Origin: Thermoflexales bacterium
Lineage (GTDB): Bacteria > Chloroflexota > Anaerolineae > Fen-1058
Direction: 5' to 3'
Assembly: GCA_030834835.1 (NCBI GenBank)
Contig: JAUQXD010000590.1
Coordinates: 1-10,266, forward strand
Length of the DNA: 10,266 bases
In this document: positions 1 to 8,757 of the stretch, in pieces
Position numbering within the stretch: position 1 is the stretch's first letter
Layout: each line of letters begins with the position of its first letter
Program-made: the position numbers and the translations under genes
Notes under the pieces: generated by a model
Told to the model about the DNA's origin: nothing
What the model saw: the letters and a program-made list of their open reading frames with translations, nothing else
The model's database searches: none

Positions 1-1629
1 TCGGCCCGGCGCATCATCCCCAGCGCCGATCACGCGGTGATTATCCTGGTGGATGACGAGCACCACATCGCCAGCGCAGTCACCGAAAACGGGCGGATCG
101 ATCAGCGCATGGCCGATGACGAGTATTCACTCGACGACGAACCCTATCACACCTTGATGGTCGAGCGGCAGGTGGTGCATCTGCCGGATTTGACAGAGCA
201 GACCGGGGTGCGGCCGCTGGGTTTGCCGGCCGAGACGCGCTCGCTGCTGGCGGCGCCGCTTTGCAGCGGTGCCACTAACTTTGGCGTCATCAGCGTGTAC
301 AGTCTGCGCTCGCACACCTTTGCCGCCGAGGACGAACGCCTGCTGACCATGCTGGGCGACGAAGCGGCGATTGCCATTCACAACGCGCGGCTGTACGCGT
401 CGGAGCATACGCAGCGACAACTGGCCGAAGCGCTGCGCGATACCGCCGCCACGTTGACGGGTACGCTCGATCTGGACGAGGTGCTCGATCGGATTCTGGA
501 CAATGCCGGGCGCGTGATGCCCCACGATTCGGCGACGATTTTGCTGGCCGAGGCCGGTGTGGCGCGGGCCGCCCGCAGCCGCGGCTACACCGATCCCGCC
601 ATTGTCGAGCGCATCATGGCCCGCCGCTACTCGATCCCCGATACACCGTATCTGCGGCAGATGGCCGAGGAACTGCACCCGCTGCTGATTAGCAATACGC
701 AGGCCTTTGAGGGTTGGGCCGAGTTGCCCCAGGCGGCCGAGGTCAAATCGTTTGTCGGCGCGCAGATCCGGTTTAAGCGCAAATTGCTGGGCTTTGTGTG
801 TCTTGAAAGCCACACACCCGATTTCTTTCAGCCGGAGTTTGCCGATCGGCTGCAGATATTTGCCAATCAGGCCGCCGTGGCCATCGAAAATGCGCGGTTG
901 TATCAACTGGAGCAAGAGCAGTTCCAGCAGTGGCAGCAATCGCAATCGACAGTGGCGCAGGCCGAAAAAATGAGCGCGCTGGGCCGGCTGGCGGCCACGC
1001 TGGCGCAAGAGATCAATCGGCCGCTGCAGACGATTCAGCAACACCTTGAGTCCGTTACCGAGGGCGTCAGCGACGGCGCGCAGCCGGTTACCGATAGTCT
1101 GGAAGCCGTCCGCCGCGAGGTGGAACGACTCGATCAGACCACGCGCAACGTGCTGGACTTTGCCCAACCCGGGTCGGAAGCCATGCAGCCTGTCCACATC
1201 GACGACGCGCTGCACCGGACGAGCGCGTTGGTCGCCAAAGCGCTGAAGCACCGGCAAATACAGTTCACCACCGACCTGCAACCGACGCCGTTGATCGAGC
1301 TGGCCACCGATCAACTGACGCACGCCATCGTCAACATTCTGCTCAACGCCATCGAAGCGGCGGGCGAACGCGGGCAGATTCACCTGGTCACGCGCGCCGA
1401 AGCCGATCAGGTGATGGTGATGATCATCAACGACGGGCCGGCCATCAAGCCGGACGTGCTGCCGCATGTGGGGGAGCCGTTCTTTACTACGAAGTCCGGT
1501 CATTCCGGGCTGGGGCTGGCGGTCAGCCATCAGGTGATACAGCGGCATGGCGGCACACTGGTCGTCGAGAATCTGACCAACGATCGGGGGGTGGTGGCGA
1601 CGATCAGACTGCCTTGCGCAAAAACGTAG
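1..1629 (+). CDS. GAF-GAF sensor histidine kinase, 5'-truncated by the window, with Gln in place of the H-box His
   Basis: The frame is open from base 1, so the gene starts upstream; the GTG at 37 lies inside the first GAF domain and is not a credible start. Domain order: the end of a GAF domain (to about nt 390), a second GAF domain (about 430-905), a Gln-rich helical linker, a HisKA-like dimerisation helix (about 965-1170) and a HATPase_c domain (about 1290-1620). The ATPase half is well formed: N-box NILLNAIEA (1333-1359), F-box EPFFTTK and G2 box GLGLAV. The G1 motif reads NDGPAI, so the usual leading Asp is Asn, a variant I believe occurs in other kinases. The H-box reads AQEINRPLQ: codon 1006-1008 is CAA (Gln) where the phosphoacceptor His is expected. 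GAF domains usually bind small ligands or chromophores. No transmembrane segment is visible in this part, and no response regulator follows. It may be a pseudokinase or ATP-binding sensor; only the family call is secure. Confidence 0.9.
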   Translation, partial: SARRIIPSADHAVIILVDDEHHIASAVTENGRIDQRMADDEYSLDDEPYHTLMVERQVVHLPDLTEQTGVRPLGLPAETRSLLAAPLCSGATNFGVISVYSLRSHTFAAEDERLLTMLGDEAAIAIHNARLYASEHTQRQLAEALRDTAATLTGTLDLDEVLDRILDNAGRVMPHDSATILLAEAGVARAARSRGYTDPAIVERIMARRYSIPDTPYLRQMAEELHPLLISNTQAFEGWAELPQAAEVKSFVGAQIRFKRKLLGFVCLESHTPDFFQPEFADRLQIFANQAAVAIENARLYQLEQEQFQQWQQSQSTVAQAEKMSALGRLAATLAQEINRPLQTIQQHLESVTEGVSDGAQPVTDSLEAVRREVERLDQTTRNVLDFAQPGSEAMQPVHIDDALHRTSALVAKALKHRQIQFTTDLQPTPLIELATDQLTHAIVNILLNAIEAAGERGQIHLVTRAEADQVMVMIINDGPAIKPDVLPHVGEPFFTTKSGHSGLGLAVSHQVIQRHGGTLVVENLTNDRGVVATIRLPCAKT

Positions 1630-1641
1630 TCGGCTTATAAT
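1614..1641 (+). promoter_or_regulatory. Sigma70-type promoter for the SulP gene
   Basis: TTGCGC (1614-1619) and a perfect TATAAT (1636-1641) are separated by 16 bp. The -35 lies in the last codons of the upstream kinase gene. Transcription would begin near 1647-1649, immediately ahead of the leader hairpin. The -35 matches consensus only partly, so the call rests mainly on the -10. Confidence 0.55.
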
Positions 1642-1680
1642 AGCGGCGTCGTTCAGTCAACATCGTCAGTTAAAGATCAA

Positions 1681-1723
1681 TCTCCGGTGCGTCGAACAAC
1701 GACGCGAGCCGGAGAATTTTTTT
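1681..1723 (+). terminator. Intrinsic terminator hairpin in the SulP leader (possible attenuator)
   Basis: The lower stem pairs CTCCGG (1682-1687) with CCGGAG (1709-1714), with a T-A pair beneath (1681/1715). The upper stem pairs GCGTCG (1689-1694) with CGACGC (1700-1705) around an AACAA loop, with a 1x3 internal loop between stems. Seven T follow (1717-1723). This is a typical rho-independent terminator, but it sits between the only visible SulP promoter and the SulP ribosome binding site. It may end the kinase transcript, and it may also attenuate SulP. GCGTCGTT (1646-1653) can pair perfectly with AACGACGC (1698-1705), which would open the hairpin. Confidence 0.75.
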
Positions 1724-1742
1724 GTGGAGGAGACATTCCCGT

Positions 1743-3410
1743 ATGCGACGTCGCAATTTGCTGCAATCATATCGACAAGAGTTTGGCGGCTACAATGCCA
1801 CCAAATTCAGGCAGGATCTGTTAGCGGGCATTACCGTGGCGGCCGTGGCGCTACCGCTGGCGCTGGCCTTTGGTGTGGCCTCTGGCGCGAGCGCAGCGGC
1901 GGGCCTGGTTACCGCCATCATCGCCGGCTTCGTCATCGGCGCGCTGTCGGGCGCACCGTATCAGATCTCCGGGCCGACCGGCGCGATGAGCGCCGTGCTG
2001 ATCATTTTGGCCCAGAAATACGGGCTGACCGGCATCTGGGTGGCAGGTTTGATGGCCGGGGTGATGCTGTTGATCATTGGCGTGCTGCGGCTGGGCCGCT
2101 TCATCGCTTTCATTCCATCGCCAGTGATTACGGGCTTCACGTCCGGCATCGCGCTGATCATCGCGATCGGGCAATTGGATAACCTGTTGGGCGTGAAGAC
2201 GCCCGGCACGGAATCGGCGGCGCTCAAGTTGATCGGTTATGCGCAGGGCGGGTTTACGCCCGATTGGCACGCGCTGGCGATCGGGGCGGTGGTTGTCGGC
2301 ATCATGTTGCTATGGCCTAAGAAATGGAGCGCGCGCTTTCCGGCGTCGCTGCTGGGCATCATCGTGGCTACGCTGTTGAACGCAATCGTCAACTGGCCTG
2401 TGGCCGTCATCGGCGAGATTCCGCAGACGCTGTTACTGGCCGATCGGTTGTCGCTGGCCGATGTTCCGTGGAATCAGTTATCGGATTTCCTAGCACCCGC
2501 CTTTACCATCACGGCGCTGGGCGCAGTCGAAAGTCTGTTGTGCGGCGCGGTCGCCAGCAATATGACAGGCATTCGCCTGCACGCGAATCAAGAGCTGGTG
2601 GCGCAGGGTGTGGGTAACATCGTGATTCCATTCTTTGGCGGCGTGCCCGCGACGGCGGCGATCGCGCGATCGAGTGTGGGGATCAAATCGGGCGGGCAGA
2701 CGCGCCTGACAAGCGTCATCCACTCGATCGCCCTGCTCGCCTCGATGTTCCTGCTCGCGCCGATCATGTCGCGCATTCCGCTGGCCGCGCTGGCGGGGGT
2801 GCTGATCGTGACGGCATGGCGCATGAATGAGTGGGAGGCCATTCACTATTTTGCGAAGCATCGTTTGCAGAAGGCGTTGATCACGTTTGGCGTGACGATG
2901 CTGGCGACGATTGCGCTCGATCTGACGCAGGCGATCTTGATCGGCGCGTTCCTGTCGGGCGCGCTGTTCCTGAGCCAGATGGCGGACATCGACATCGACG
3001 TGCAGGACGTGGATGCGGACAAGTTGCGACAGCGCGGCATCGAGACGAAGGGCCAGTGCCAGCACGTGCGGGTGGCCTATATTACCGGGCCGTTGTTCTT
3101 TGCGGCTACGGGCAACTTCAATGAAGCGTTTGCGACACTGGGCGATACGCACGCGTTGATCCTGTCAGCGCGCGGGATGCCGCGCATTGATACATCCGGC
3201 CTGCAGGCGCTGACACGGCTGGTGGAGCGCATCCACGCCCAGGGCGGAACGTTAATGCTGGCGGGCACCCCTCCGGCCGTGCGCCACACGCTGGAGCAGG
3301 GTGGGTTGATTAACCTGATCGGCGAGGAGAATTTATTCTGGAGTTCCGATCAGGCCATCGTAGCCGCCGAGCAGCGTGATTGCGCGCACTGCGAACCTCA
3401 CCCCGCGTAG
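1743..3410 (+). CDS. SulP-family anion permease with C-terminal STAS domain
   Basis: A 555-residue inner-membrane protein of the SulP/SLC26 family, which moves sulfate, bicarbonate or similar anions. The start is ATG 1743, 10 bp after GGAGGAG (1726-1732). An upstream in-frame TTG at 1722 would overlap the terminator T-run and ribosome binding site and is rejected. About ten or more hydrophobic segments span residues 20-425. Recognisable family motifs are QISGPTGAMS in an early membrane segment, and GGVPATAAIARSS followed by SGGQTRLTS before the last membrane helices. The STAS domain (about 438-545) carries GPLFFAATGNF and the IDTSG loop, with Ser485 at the position phosphorylated in SpoIIAA-type domains. 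The SGPTGxM wording recalls BicA-type bicarbonate carriers, but the substrate cannot be fixed from sequence. An unusual C-terminal tail reads CAHCEPH. The stop codon lies inside a palindrome. A strong terminator hairpin in the leader may regulate expression. Confidence 0.93.
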   Translation: MRRRNLLQSYRQEFGGYNATKFRQDLLAGITVAAVALPLALAFGVASGASAAAGLVTAIIAGFVIGALSGAPYQISGPTGAMSAVLIILAQKYGLTGIWVAGLMAGVMLLIIGVLRLGRFIAFIPSPVITGFTSGIALIIAIGQLDNLLGVKTPGTESAALKLIGYAQGGFTPDWHALAIGAVVVGIMLLWPKKWSARFPASLLGIIVATLLNAIVNWPVAVIGEIPQTLLLADRLSLADVPWNQLSDFLAPAFTITALGAVESLLCGAVASNMTGIRLHANQELVAQGVGNIVIPFFGGVPATAAIARSSVGIKSGGQTRLTSVIHSIALLASMFLLAPIMSRIPLAALAGVLIVTAWRMNEWEAIHYFAKHRLQKALITFGVTMLATIALDLTQAILIGAFLSGALFLSQMADIDIDVQDVDADKLRQRGIETKGQCQHVRVAYITGPLFFAATGNFNEAFATLGDTHALILSARGMPRIDTSGLQALTRLVERIHAQGGTLMLAGTPPAVRHTLEQGGLINLIGEENLFWSSDQAIVAAEQRDCAHCEPHPA

Positions 3411-3434
3411 GGCAAGTTGGCAACTTGCCCTACG
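3406..3434. repeat. 29-bp palindrome with 13-bp perfect arms overlapping the SulP stop codon
   Basis: Left arm CGTAGGGCAAGTT (3406-3418) and right arm AACTTGCCCTACG (3422-3434) are perfect reverse complements around a GGC loop. The SulP stop TAG (3408-3410) is part of the left arm. Only a TTTT follows at 3443-3446, so this is a weak terminator at best. It looks like a REP-type dispersed palindrome or a bidirectional hairpin. The rest of the gap to 3542 holds a lone GATAAT (3492-3497) without a good -35. Confidence 0.8.
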
Positions 3435-3542
3435 GCACACGGTTTTACAGACAGTTTACAAGTCGCACATCTGCCCGCAACGCGCCACCGCGATAATACC
3501 CTCAAGACGGAAGGAAGAAACACAACTCTGGAGGGTACAAGC

Positions 3543-4424
3543 ATGAAGACGAAAGTGTTGATGAGCCTGGTGGTAGTGGCGATGTTGTTGGCAAGTGTCG
3601 GAGTCGCGGCGGCAGCGCCTATGGCGGCGCCGGCGCAGATCGATCGACCCAATATGGTCGTCGGGCAGGTGAAGTCGATCAGCGGCGCCACATTGACGAT
3701 CGCGCGCGGGCAAGGGCCGGAACTGCAAGTGGTGACGGACGCGCAGACCAGGTTTCTGGCGAAAGATAACGCCAATCTGACGCTGTCCGATATTCAGGTG
3801 GGCGATTCGATCACGGCGCGCGGCCAGTGGCAAAACGGCCAGCTGTTGGCGCGGCAAGTGCTGCTGATGCCCGATCGCGCGGGCGGCATGGTGACGGCGA
3901 TCAACGGCACGACGCTGGCGATCACCAAACTCGACGGCAGCGCGCTGAGTGTGGCGACCACCTCGACCACGAAGTTCCAAACGAAGGACAATCCCAACGC
4001 GCAGTTCTCCGACATCAAAGTGGGCGACATGATCGAAGCGGTGGGCACACTGAACGGCAGCACGTTGACGGCGATCCGTGTGAACTTCCGCACCCCGATC
4101 GAGAAAACCGGGCCATTCGCGCCGGGCAAGATCAGCGCCGTTAATAGCGACTCGCTGACGCTGAACATCGGCTTCGGGCGCGAGTTGACGGTGAATGTTT
4201 CCAGCAGCACTTTCATCGTGAAGCGCGACGGTCAGGGCGGGCAAGTGATCCAACTGTCGGATTTGACCGTGGGCGAGAATGTGCTGGTGATTGGCGTGCG
4301 CAGCAGCGACGGCAGTTCGATGGACGCGAAGACCATCATCGCGGGCAAGCAAGGCCCACTGGGTAACGCGCCGCAGGGTGGGCAGCCCAGGGCGGGAGAT
4401 GCGCCGGTTGGTCCGCAAGGCTAA
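3543..4424 (+). CDS. Secreted protein with three tandem DUF5666-like repeats
   Basis: A 293-residue exported protein. The start is ATG 3543 with GGAGGG (3530-3535) 7 bp ahead; the open frame runs further upstream but through the SulP palindrome. The N-terminus is a clean signal peptide: basic MKTK, a hydrophobic stretch to about residue 21, then a VAAAA-type cleavage region. The mature part holds three similar beta-rich units at about 39-112, 114-188 and 194-275. Each has the form G-x-[IV]-x-x-[IV]-(n)-T-L-x-[IL], then a Thr-x-[FI] strand, then an L-S-D-I/L-x-VGD/VGE turn leading to a strand with A/GxxxxG. This matches the small beta-barrel DUF5666 pattern, whose function is unknown. A Gly/Pro-rich tail ends the protein. 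A strong terminator follows, so it is probably monocistronic. A relative with two repeats lies at 8758-9393. Confidence 0.85.
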   Translation: MKTKVLMSLVVVAMLLASVGVAAAAPMAAPAQIDRPNMVVGQVKSISGATLTIARGQGPELQVVTDAQTRFLAKDNANLTLSDIQVGDSITARGQWQNGQLLARQVLLMPDRAGGMVTAINGTTLAITKLDGSALSVATTSTTKFQTKDNPNAQFSDIKVGDMIEAVGTLNGSTLTAIRVNFRTPIEKTGPFAPGKISAVNSDSLTLNIGFGRELTVNVSSSTFIVKRDGQGGQVIQLSDLTVGENVLVIGVRSSDGSSMDAKTIIAGKQGPLGNAPQGGQPRAGDAPVGPQG

Positions 4425-4450
4425 TCGACCTGAAATCACAGGGTCTGCAG

Positions 4451-4485
4451 AACGAGGTCAGCGAACGGCTGGCCTCGTTTTGTTT
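4451..4485 (+). terminator. Rho-independent terminator of the triple-repeat DUF5666 gene
   Basis: AACGAGGTCAGC (4451-4462) pairs with GCTGGCCTCGTT (4468-4479) over 12 bp, with a single T-G wobble and a GAACG loop. TTGTTT follows at 4480-4485. It lies 27 bp after the stop codon and upstream of the next promoter, so it isolates the two transcription units. Confidence 0.85.
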
Positions 4486-4544
4486 GCGGATGACAGCCGT
4501 CAGCGGACCGCTTCGCGAACCGGACACGCGGATGATCCCGTCGG

Positions 4545-4572
4545 TTGACCGCAGGGCGGGTAGGGCTACAAT
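4545..4572 (+). promoter_or_regulatory. Sigma70-type promoter for the penicillin-binding protein gene
   Basis: TTGACC (4545-4550), a 16-bp spacer and TACAAT (4567-4572) give a near-consensus promoter. It sits between the upstream terminator and the next gene. The expected start near 4579 leaves a leader of about 130 nt. The -10 context GGCTACAAT is identical to that of the FHA regulator promoter on the minus strand. Confidence 0.75.
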
Positions 4573-4612
4573 TGCAACTAAACCGAGTGCTGGAGCGTCT
4601 TATAGGTATGTG

Positions 4613-4706
4613 GTCAATTGGTCGAGTAGTCAATCGGTAGATTGGCAGATTGGTGAAGGGCTGACCGGGGAACACGATCACCCTATCACCTCTTCACCTT
4701 GTCAGA
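4613..4706 (+). repeat. 8-bp periodic degenerate repeats in the leader of the PBP gene
   Basis: From 4613 to 4660 six consecutive octamers each begin G[TC]; units at 4613 (GTCAATTG) and 4629 (GTCAATCG) differ at one base, as do 4637 (GTAGATTG) and 4645 (GCAGATTG). A second group at 4675, 4683 and 4691 ends in TCACC in each unit (CGATCACC, CTATCACC, TCTTCACC), followed by a weaker unit to 4706. The two groups are out of phase with each other. The weak ribosome binding site (AGAGA, 4704-4708) lies at the edge of the second group. Confidence 0.6.
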
Positions 4707-4711
4707 GAATT

Positions 4712-7195
<2,484 letters not shown>

Positions 7196-7210
7196 CACAG
7201 GATAGAGTGC

Positions 7211-7966
7211 ATGTTCATTCCGCCTGGAGCATTAGAAAGTTCTGGACACGAATATCGATCTGAGCAAAGCGTGCCGCGCGCTGACCCGCCCATGCCCAAC
7301 CAACCGAGCGTATCAACTCGCCGTGAACCGAAAATCTGGCCAGTCAAGCAATTTCAAGCCAAGCCAGAATCTTGGCTCTTGATTATCCTTTATCTGGCTT
7401 TTTCAGCACTTATGCTATGGGGTGTCTGCGCGGAACTGCTTAGCAATAATGTACGCGAAATCCGGCAAGGTCTATTTGCGGGACCAATCATCTCAATACT
7501 TGCTATTTGGTCCATCAGATCGCTCTATCGCAGAATTGTGTTTCAGCCAACTTGCATCATTCTGGAAACCGATCGGCTCATTTATGATCGTGGTCATGCT
7601 CAAAGCCCGAAAATGATCCAATATGAGCAAATATTTCAGGTCGCTATGCCAACGAAAGAAGCGATGTCGTTTATCAGTCGTGAACGGCAAGAAGTTGCCC
7701 GCGAGCGAATCAGCGTTAGCTACTATCCCTATGACGAATTCACTGGCGCACCCAACCTCGCACGCTTGAGGACCCTTACACTGCCGGAAACTGATAGTGA
7801 CTTCAGTTTACGCGACGAACTGAGGCAGCGAGCATATGGTCCCACGCCTAGCCGACAAGCCCGCGCGCGTTCGCTCATTGAAGGGTTGGGACGACTCGCG
7901 CTAATATTGTTAGCAATGGTTCTGTACCTCATGTTCGTTGGAATACTTCAAGTGATATTCACCTGA
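7211..7966 (+). CDS. Uncharacterised three-helix membrane protein with PH-like middle region
   Basis: 251 residues from ATG 7211, with AGGA (7199-7202) 8 bp ahead; an alternative start is ATG 7293. I do not recognise the family firmly. Two membrane helices (about 54-77 and 86-106) are followed by a soluble region that begins IVFQPTCIILETDRLIYDRG. That strand-rich pattern recalls bacterial PH (DUF304-like) domains that follow paired membrane helices. A third helix forms the C-terminus (about 228-250), followed by one Thr. A basic stretch (RQARARS) precedes the last helix. It lies 15 bp after the PBP stop with no room for a promoter, so it is probably co-transcribed. Base composition is visibly AT-richer and codon use less GC-biased than its neighbours, which may point to recent acquisition or relaxed selection. 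Function unknown. Confidence 0.7.
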   Translation: MFIPPGALESSGHEYRSEQSVPRADPPMPNQPSVSTRREPKIWPVKQFQAKPESWLLIILYLAFSALMLWGVCAELLSNNVREIRQGLFAGPIISILAIWSIRSLYRRIVFQPTCIILETDRLIYDRGHAQSPKMIQYEQIFQVAMPTKEAMSFISRERQEVARERISVSYYPYDEFTGAPNLARLRTLTLPETDSDFSLRDELRQRAYGPTPSRQARARSLIEGLGRLALILLAMVLYLMFVGILQVIFT

Positions 7967-7992
7967 CCACGGTTGGGATTCCAAGTCCGAGG

Positions 7993-7998
7993 TATAAT
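7993..7998 (+). promoter_or_regulatory. Perfect -10 (TATAAT) placed for leaderless transcription of the next gene
   Basis: TATAAT ends 9 bp before ATG 8008, so transcription would start within a few bases of the start codon. A possible -35, TTGGGA (7973-7978), gives a short 14-bp spacer. No ribosome binding site lies at a usable distance: GAGG at 7989-7992 is 15 bp from the ATG. Confidence 0.5.
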
Positions 7999-8007
7999 CG
8001 CAGTCGC

Positions 8008-8616
8008 ATGAAAAATCTGCTTATCCTGATCCTGCTCGCCGTCGTCGCTTATCTGCTGTACACCAGCGGGACGTTGTCGCGCGCGGTGAAAATCGCGCAA
8101 ACGGCGGTACCCGCACTGGGAACATTGACGAGCGATGGCGCGACGCCAGAGATTAGCGTGACGGTCTATTCGCCGTATGGCACGGGCCGCACGCCTGCGC
8201 CCGCGCAATCAACCGTGATCGCGCCGCAACCGGTCGGGCCGGTGGCGACCGCCCGTCCGATCAACATCGAACCGACGGCATTTATCATCACCCCGCCGCC
8301 CCCGACGATCATCATCCCGGCCATTCCGCCGACGCTGGCGGTCGCCACCACGCCTACGCCCTCATCGTTATTTGTCATCACGGTCGATTCGCCACGTGAG
8401 GGCGAGACTGTGCGCGCGACGCCGTTGACAGTGCGCGGTCAGACGACGCCCGGCGCAGTCGTCAGCGCCAACGACGCCGTCGCCATCGCCGACGCGCAGG
8501 GCCGCTTCGCGCTGACGGTGCCGCTGGACCCCGGCCCGAACGTGCTGGAAATCATCGCCAGCAAAACGACGGGCGAGCAAGTCTTTGCCATCCTCACGGT
8601 ACTCTACCAGCCGTAA
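8008..8616 (+). CDS. Membrane-anchored protein with Pro/Thr-rich linker and C-terminal Ig-like domain
   Basis: 202 residues from ATG 8008. A hydrophobic N-terminal segment (about 4-20) acts as an uncleaved anchor or signal peptide. Residues about 45-120 are a low-complexity Pro/Thr/Ala/Ile linker with a TPPPPTIIIP run. The C-terminal domain (about 121-202) begins VITVDSPREGETV and has a TPLTVRGQTTPGAVV strand, an AIADAQGRFALTVPL hairpin and a PGPNVLEIIA strand. This is the pattern of bacterial Ig-like domains of the glucodextranase-B type found on secreted proteins. The likely role is extracytoplasmic binding or adhesion, but no partner can be named. The gene probably has a leaderless message. 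The stop codon TAA is the first base triplet of a heptamer array. Confidence 0.75.
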   Translation: MKNLLILILLAVVAYLLYTSGTLSRAVKIAQTAVPALGTLTSDGATPEISVTVYSPYGTGRTPAPAQSTVIAPQPVGPVATARPINIEPTAFIITPPPPTIIIPAIPPTLAVATTPTPSSLFVITVDSPREGETVRATPLTVRGQTTPGAVVSANDAVAIADAQGRFALTVPLDPGPNVLEIIASKTTGEQVFAILTVLYQP

Positions 8617-8648
8617 TACGTACTGCGTGGTGCGTGGTGCGTGATTTT
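8614..8648 (+). repeat. Heptamer array beginning at the stop codon
   Basis: Five 7-bp units start at 8614 with the stop codon itself. The units at 8628 and 8635 are both TGGTGCG, the first is TAATACG, and every unit begins TA or TG. Read in another phase, TGCGTGG is repeated exactly at 8624 and 8631. Confidence 0.65.
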
Positions 8649-8659
8649 CCCCGTCGTGG

Positions 8660-8687
8660 CTCATTGTTAATTGTTCATTGAAATTGA
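8660..8687 (+). repeat. Second heptamer array in the same gap
   Basis: CTCATTG (8660), TTAATTG (8667), TTCATTG (8674) and a weaker AAATTGA (8681) follow a 7-bp period. The array runs into TTGACT (8684-8689), a candidate -35 for the next gene. Confidence 0.65.
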
Positions 8688-8736
8688 CTGTAGTGCTATC
8701 GACCTGCTTACAAAGGTGTTGTAAGATCACAGTGAT
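8684..8736 (+). promoter_or_regulatory. Probable promoter region and small palindromic site upstream of the two-repeat DUF5666 gene
   Basis: Two overlapping promoter readings are possible: TTGACT (8684-8689) with TTACAA (8708-8713) at 18 bp, or TCGACC (8699-8704) with TAAGAT (8722-8727) at 17 bp. A perfect 11-bp palindrome, ATCACAGTGAT (8726-8736), overlaps the second -10 and could be an operator. Which is used cannot be decided from sequence. Confidence 0.4.
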
Positions 8737-8757
8737 TCCCTGCATAGGAGGCAGATC

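Noticed and set aside
127..1548. Long open frame on the minus strand (about 473 codons) opposite the histidine kinase.
   Set aside because: It is the complement of a well-conserved kinase gene in GC-rich sequence. Its product is low-complexity, Arg/Gln/His-rich and has no recognisable domain.
1722..1742. TTG start for SulP seven codons upstream of ATG 1743.
   Set aside because: The TTG is within the terminator T-run and would place GGAGGAG inside the coding sequence; ATG 1743 has correct spacing to that site.
3417..3542. Upstream in-frame extension of the first DUF5666 gene.
   Set aside because: It would start inside the SulP palindrome and bury both the ribosome binding site and the signal peptide.
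3456..4439. Minus-strand open frame of about 327 codons opposite the first DUF5666 gene.
   Set aside because: The plus strand has a signal peptide, ribosome binding site and repeat domains; the antisense product is His/Arg-rich shadow sequence.
4484..4711. N-terminal extension of the PBP frame back to a TTG at 4484.
   Set aside because: It crosses the upstream terminator's T-run, a good promoter and a repeat-filled leader. The residues before MSRRKK look non-coding, and the membrane anchor normally sits at the extreme N-terminus.
8614..8690. Possible CRISPR-like array from the repeated words.
   Set aside because: Units are only 7 bp, contiguous and degenerate, with no spacers and no cas genes.
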